Assembly: GCF_902158555.1 (NCBI RefSeq)
Contig: NZ_CABGGS010000004.1
Location: forward strand, 124,001 to 188,000
Length of the DNA: 64,000 nt
Direction of reading: 5' to 3'
Source: Klebsiella spallanzanii
Lineage (GTDB): Bacteria > Pseudomonadota > Gammaproteobacteria > Enterobacterales > Enterobacteriaceae
Positions within the stretch are counted from its first letter, which is position 1. Every line of letters begins with the position of its first letter. Positions 60,314 to 64,000 of the stretch are shown here, one piece after another. Both the position numbers and the translations under genes were made by a program. The notes below the pieces were generated by a model. That model worked only from the letters and a program-made list of their open reading frames with translations. It did no database searches and was not told the origin of the DNA.

Positions 60314-61828
60314 ATGGCTAAGATCGATTTTCGCAACAAGATTAACTGGCGTCGCCGCTACCGTTCACCGCAGGGCGTTGAGACGGAGCGTGAAATTCTG
60401 CGAATTTTCGAAAGCGATCGCGGGCGTATTGTTAATTCACCGGCGATCCGCCGGTTGCAGCAAAAAACCCAGGTTTTCCCGCTGGAGCGCAATGCTGCGG
60501 TGCGTACCCGCCTGACCCACTCCCTTGAAGTTCAGCAGGTTGGCCGCTATATCGCCAAAGAGGTGTTGAGTCGCCTGAAAGAGCAGAAGCTGCTGGAAAG
60601 TTATGGGTTGGATGAGCTCACCGGTCCGTTTGAAAGCATCGTTGAAATGGCCTGCCTGATGCATGATATCGGCAACCCACCTTTTGGTCATTTTGGCGAA
60701 GCGGCAATCAACGACTGGTTCAGCCAGCGGCTATTCCCCGGCGATGCGGCAAGTCAGCCATTAACCGACGATCGTTGTGTGGTCGAATCGCTCCGTTTGC
60801 AGGAGGGGGAAGGGCCGTTAAATGAACTTCGCCGCAAAGTTCGCCAGGATTTATGCTGGTTTGAGGGAAATGCGCAAGGTATCCGTTTAGTACATACGCT
60901 GATGCGAATGAATCTCACCTGGGCGCAGGTGGGCTGTATTTTAAAATATACCCGTCCGGCATGGTGGCGAGGCGAGCCGCCCGTCAGCCACAATTATTTA
61001 ATGAAGAAACCTGGTTATTATTTAGCCGAAGAGGGCTATGTTGCGAGGTTGCGTAAAGAACTGGATCTGGCTCCTTACAATCGATTCCCATTAACGTGGA
61101 TTATGGAAGCCGCGGATGACATCTCATATTGTGTCGCCGACCTTGAGGATGCGGTAGAAAAACGCATCTTCAGCGTAGAGCAGCTTTATCAGCATCTCTA
61201 TGATGCCTGGGGTGTTCATGAAAAAGGCTCCTTGTTTAATCAAGTGGTCGAAAATGCCTGGGAGAAATCGCGTGCGAATTCTCTTAGCCGGAGTACCGAA
61301 GATCAGTTTTTTATGTATTTACGGGTTAACACGCTGAATAAGCTGGTACCCTACGCGGCGCGTCGGTTTATTGATAACCTGGCGGCGATTTTTAGCGGCG
61401 ATTTTAATCATGCGCTGCTTGAAGACGATAGTGATTGCAGCCAATTGCTTGAGCTTTATAAAAATGTTGCGGTAAAACATGTGTTTAGCCATCCTGATGT
61501 TGAGCAACTGGAACTACAGGGTTATCGCGTTATTAGCGGTTTGCTGGATATTTACCAGCCGTTGCTTAAATTATCGCTGGATGAGTTTAATCTGCTGGTG
61601 GAAAAAGAGCGGGTGCGAAGTTTGCCGATTGCTTCACGCCTTTTCCAGAAACTTTCAACTCGCCATCGGCTGGCCTATGTAGAGGCCGTAAATAAGATTT
61701 CACGCAACAACCCGGAGTTTCCGGTGATGGAATATTATTATCGTTGCCGTCTCATTCAGGACTATATCAGCGGAATGACCGACTTGTATGCATGGGATGA
61801 ATATCGACGATTGATGGCTGTAGAATAA
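60314..61828 (+). CDS. dgt: Deoxyguanosinetriphosphate triphosphohydrolase
   Basis: Dgt splits dGTP to deoxyguanosine and triphosphate. The 504-residue protein has the HD-domain metal site [14 protein letters not shown] and [15 protein letters not shown] chose ATG 60314 with GGGGGAG upstream; it gives the E. coli start M-A-x-IDFR. The 3' half of the gene is more AT-rich than its neighbours. Confidence 0.96.
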   Translation: MAKIDFRNKINWRRRYRSPQGVETEREILRIFESDRGRIVNSPAIRRLQQKTQVFPLERNAAVRTRLTHSLEVQQVGRYIAKEVLSRLKEQKLLESYGLDELTGPFESIVEMACLMHDIGNPPFGHFGEAAINDWFSQRLFPGDAASQPLTDDRCVVESLRLQEGEGPLNELRRKVRQDLCWFEGNAQGIRLVHTLMRMNLTWAQVGCILKYTRPAWWRGEPPVSHNYLMKKPGYYLAEEGYVARLRKELDLAPYNRFPLTWIMEAADDISYCVADLEDAVEKRIFSVEQLYQHLYDAWGVHEKGSLFNQVVENAWEKSRANSLSRSTEDQFFMYLRVNTLNKLVPYAARRFIDNLAAIFSGDFNHALLEDDSDCSQLLELYKNVAVKHVFSHPDVEQLELQGYRVISGLLDIYQPLLKLSLDEFNLLVEKERVRSLPIASRLFQKLSTRHRLAYVEAVNKISRNNPEFPVMEYYYRCRLIQDYISGMTDLYAWDEYRRLMAVE

Positions 61829-61884
61829 GCGTGAGTTTTGTAAAGACGAACAATAAATTTTTACTTTTGCCGAAACTTCATTCT

Positions 61885-61912
61885 GGAACTTCGCGCTATA
61901 AAATGACTCTGA
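61885..61912 (+). promoter_or_regulatory. Sigma-E promoter of degP
   Basis: GGAACTT (61885-61891) and TCTGA (61908-61912) are 16 bases apart, the pattern of sigma-E promoters and the arrangement seen in E. coli degP. A GTAAAG at 61841-61846 could be a CpxR half-site, but I do not see a convincing pair. Confidence 0.8.
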
Positions 61913-61962
61913 TAGTCACGTACACAGCAACTATTCGTTATCTGAAATCGAGATTGAAACAT

Positions 61963-63402
61963 ATGAAAAAAACCACGTTAGCAATGAGTGCCCTGGCTCT
62001 GAGTTTAAGTCTGGCGTTGTCCCCTCTCTCTGCGAGCGCGGCAGAAACAGCTTCTTCAGCCACTAATGCGCAGCAGATGCCAAGTCTGGCTCCGATGCTG
62101 GAAAAAGTGATGCCGTCGGTCGTGAGCATTAACGTTGAGGGGAGCACCACCGTTAATACGCCGCGGATGCCGCGTAACTTCCAGCAGTTCTTCGGGGATA
62201 ATTCTCCGTTCTGCCAGGATGGTTCCCCGTTCCAAAGTTCTCCGTTCTGTCAGGGCGGCGGACAGGGTGGCGCACCGGGTAGCGATGGCGGCCAGCAGCA
62301 GAAATTTATGGCCCTCGGATCCGGGGTTATCATTGATGCCGCTAAAGGCTATGTCGTTACCAATAACCACGTTGTGGATAACGCCACGACTATCAAAGTT
62401 CAACTGAGCGATGGTCGTAAGTTCGACGCGAAAGTGGTCGGCAAAGACCCGCGCTCTGATATTGCGCTGATTCAAATTCAGGATCCGAAAAACCTGAGCG
62501 CAATTAAGCTGGCGGACTCTGACGCCCTGCGCGTCGGCGATTACACCGTCGCGATTGGTAACCCGTTTGGCCTGGGTGAGACCGTGACCTCAGGGATTGT
62601 TTCCGCGTTAGGTCGTAGCGGCCTGAACGTCGAAAACTATGAAAACTTTATCCAGACCGATGCGGCGATTAACCGTGGTAACTCCGGCGGCGCGCTGGTT
62701 AACCTGAACGGCGAGCTGATCGGTATCAATACCGCGATTCTGGCACCGGACGGCGGCAACATTGGTATCGGCTTTGCTATTCCGAGCAATATGGTTAAAA
62801 ACCTGACCGATCAGATGGTTAAGTTTGGCCAGGTTAAACGCGGCGAACTGGGCATTATGGGGACCGAGCTGAATTCCGAACTGGCGAAAGCGATGAAAGT
62901 CGATGCTCAGCGCGGCGCATTCGTCAGCCAGGTCATGCCGAATTCAGCGGCGGCTAAAGCGGGCATCAAGGCGGGTGATGTTATCACTACGCTGAACGGC
63001 AAACCGATCAGCAGCTTTGCCGCGCTGCGTGCTCAGGTGGGTACCATGCCTATCGGTAGCAAAATTGAGCTTGGCCTGCTGCGTGACGGTAAACCGGTAA
63101 CGACGACCGTTGAGCTGCAGCAAAGCAATCAGAATCAGGTTGATTCAAGCACCATCTTCAACGGTATTGAAGGTGCGGAAATGAGCAACAAAGGCCAGGA
63201 TAAAGGCGTCGTCGTGAGCAACGTGAAAGCGGGGACTCCGGCAGCGCAGATTGGCCTGAAGAAAGGCGATATCATCGTTGGTGCTAACCAGCAGCCGGTG
63301 AAAAATATTGCCGACCTGCGCAAAATCTTTGATGCCAAACCGTCGGTTCTGGCACTGAATATTCAGCGTGGCGATACCTCTATCTACCTGCTGATGCAGT
63401 AA
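61963..63402 (+). CDS. degP: Periplasmic serine protease/chaperone DegP
   Basis: DegP breaks down or refolds damaged periplasmic proteins. The 479-residue protein has a signal peptide (cut after ASA at 26), the catalytic triad His136, Asp166, Ser241 (GNSGGAL), a Gly/Gln-rich LA loop with two Cys (SPFCQDGSPFQSSPFCQGG), and two PDZ domains. ATG 61963 is chosen, since the frame from 61831 starts upstream of the promoter. It is monocistronic with its own terminator. Confidence 0.97.
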   Translation: MKKTTLAMSALALSLSLALSPLSASAAETASSATNAQQMPSLAPMLEKVMPSVVSINVEGSTTVNTPRMPRNFQQFFGDNSPFCQDGSPFQSSPFCQGGGQGGAPGSDGGQQQKFMALGSGVIIDAAKGYVVTNNHVVDNATTIKVQLSDGRKFDAKVVGKDPRSDIALIQIQDPKNLSAIKLADSDALRVGDYTVAIGNPFGLGETVTSGIVSALGRSGLNVENYENFIQTDAAINRGNSGGALVNLNGELIGINTAILAPDGGNIGIGFAIPSNMVKNLTDQMVKFGQVKRGELGIMGTELNSELAKAMKVDAQRGAFVSQVMPNSAAAKAGIKAGDVITTLNGKPISSFAALRAQVGTMPIGSKIELGLLRDGKPVTTTVELQQSNQNQVDSSTIFNGIEGAEMSNKGQDKGVVVSNVKAGTPAAQIGLKKGDIIVGANQQPVKNIADLRKIFDAKPSVLALNIQRGDTSIYLLMQ

Positions 63403-63418
63403 TCCACATCGGCTTGCA

Positions 63419-63456
63419 AAGCCCCTTTTCTCCTTGCGGAGGGAAGGGGCTTTTTT
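63419..63456 (+). terminator. Terminator of degP
   Basis: AAGCCCCTT and AAGGGGCTT form a 9-bp stem, extended inward by a TCTCC/GGAG pairing, and are followed by TTTTTT. Confidence 0.95.
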
Positions 63457-63593
63457 CACTCTGAAGGCCATTCCGTTTTTCGTTCTGTGACACCTCCCAC
63501 AACTCCATACTTCTTATCCTGGCTTTGTGCTAATGCACAATGCGGCCTATTGCCAACTCTTTTATGCTGATAGCCTGCTCACGGGAGGGTTAC

Positions 63594-64000
63594 ATGGCTG
63601 GCTGGCATCTTGATACCAAAATGGCGCAGGATATCGTGGCGCGCACGATGCGCATCATTGATACCAATATCAACGTAATGGATGCCCGCGGGCGCATTAT
63701 CGGCAGCGGAGATCGCGAGCGAATTGGTGAATTGCACGAAGGGGCGTTGCTGGTGCTGTCACAGGGACGCGTAGTCGATATTGATGATGCGGTGGCCCGG
63801 CATTTGCACGGTGTGCGTCAGGGGATCAACCTGCCGCTGCGTCTGGAAGGGGAAATCGTTGGCGTAATCGGCCTGACCGGTGAACCGGAGTCATTACGTA
63901 AGTACGGTGAACTGGTCTGTATGACCGCGGAGATGATGCTGGAGCAGTCGCGGCTGATGCATCTCCTGGCTCAGGATAGCCGTCTGCGTGAAGAGCTGGT
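63594..64000 (+). CDS. cdaR: CdaR, sugar-diacid transcription activator (N-terminal part)
   Basis: The first 135 codons are present; the gene runs off the right edge. The start MAGWHLDTKMAQDIVART and the sugar-diacid recognition domain (ARGRIIGSGDRERIGELHEGAL) match E. coli CdaR, which activates glucarate and galactarate genes. GGGAGGG lies five bases before the ATG. The C-terminal helix-turn-helix is not in the window. Confidence 0.93.
   Translation, partial: MAGWHLDTKMAQDIVARTMRIIDTNINVMDARGRIIGSGDRERIGELHEGALLVLSQGRVVDIDDAVARHLHGVRQGINLPLRLEGEIVGVIGLTGEPESLRKYGELVCMTAEMMLEQSRLMHLLAQDSRLREEL

Noticed and set aside
61831..61850. CpxR box upstream of degP
   Set aside because: Only one good half-site (GTAAA) is visible, and the second does not fit the five-base spacing.
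61831..61962. Upstream extension of degP
   Set aside because: It would start upstream of the sigma-E promoter and hide the signal peptide.

Overview
The window looks like chromosome of a Klebsiella-type enterobacterium (Klebsiella or Raoultella; species not resolved). Proteins match Escherichia coli K-12 homologues closely and lie in nearly the E. coli order from yacH to cdaR. A complete pullulanase/type II secretion (pul) cluster, the hallmark of this group, sits between hrpB and mrcB. I see no prophage, insertion sequence, CRISPR array, rRNA or tRNA. Functional statements rest on family recognition by eye, without database searches.

Layout. 1-5.4 kb: start of yacH, acnB (aconitase B), yacL and the spermidine pair speE-speD. 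5.5-8.4 kb: a two-gene accessory cassette (small lipoprotein plus a coiled-coil FKBP-like protein), then yacC. 8.4-13.0 kb: copper oxidase cueO behind a CueR-type promoter, an orphan 3' gene fragment, and gcd (PQQ glucose dehydrogenase). 13.1-18.1 kb: hpt, can, the ABC exporter yadGH, yadI and yadE. 18.1-25.1 kb, minus strand: pantothenate genes panB-panC-panD, then pcnB-folK, gluQ, dksA, thpR-sfsA. 25.2-27.6 kb: hrpB.

27.6-44.2 kb: the pul region. After a REP/BIME-like repeat cluster, pulC to pulO run on the minus strand with tightly overlapping ends. pulA and pulB run divergently from a shared control region with MalT-like boxes, and pulS lies at the far end. An ERIC repeat fills most of the pulA leader. 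Together the genes encode the lipoprotein pullulanase and the machine that moves it to the cell surface.

44.2-64 kb: mrcB (PBP1b), the Fur-controlled ferrichrome operon fhuACDB, an Rpn-family nuclease gene, hemL, clcA, erpA, yadS, btuF-mtnN, dgt, degP with a sigma-E promoter, and the start of cdaR.

Most notable points: (1) the lipoprotein/FKBP cassette, whose FKBP has twelve 14-residue coiled-coil repeats and a substituted catalytic pocket; (2) the ERIC element between the pulA promoter and start codon; (3) an ATT start codon for pcnB; (4) two PulS-family pilotin-like proteins, PulS and YacC; (5) an rpn gene at fhuB-hemL while the E. coli yadD (rpnC) position is empty.
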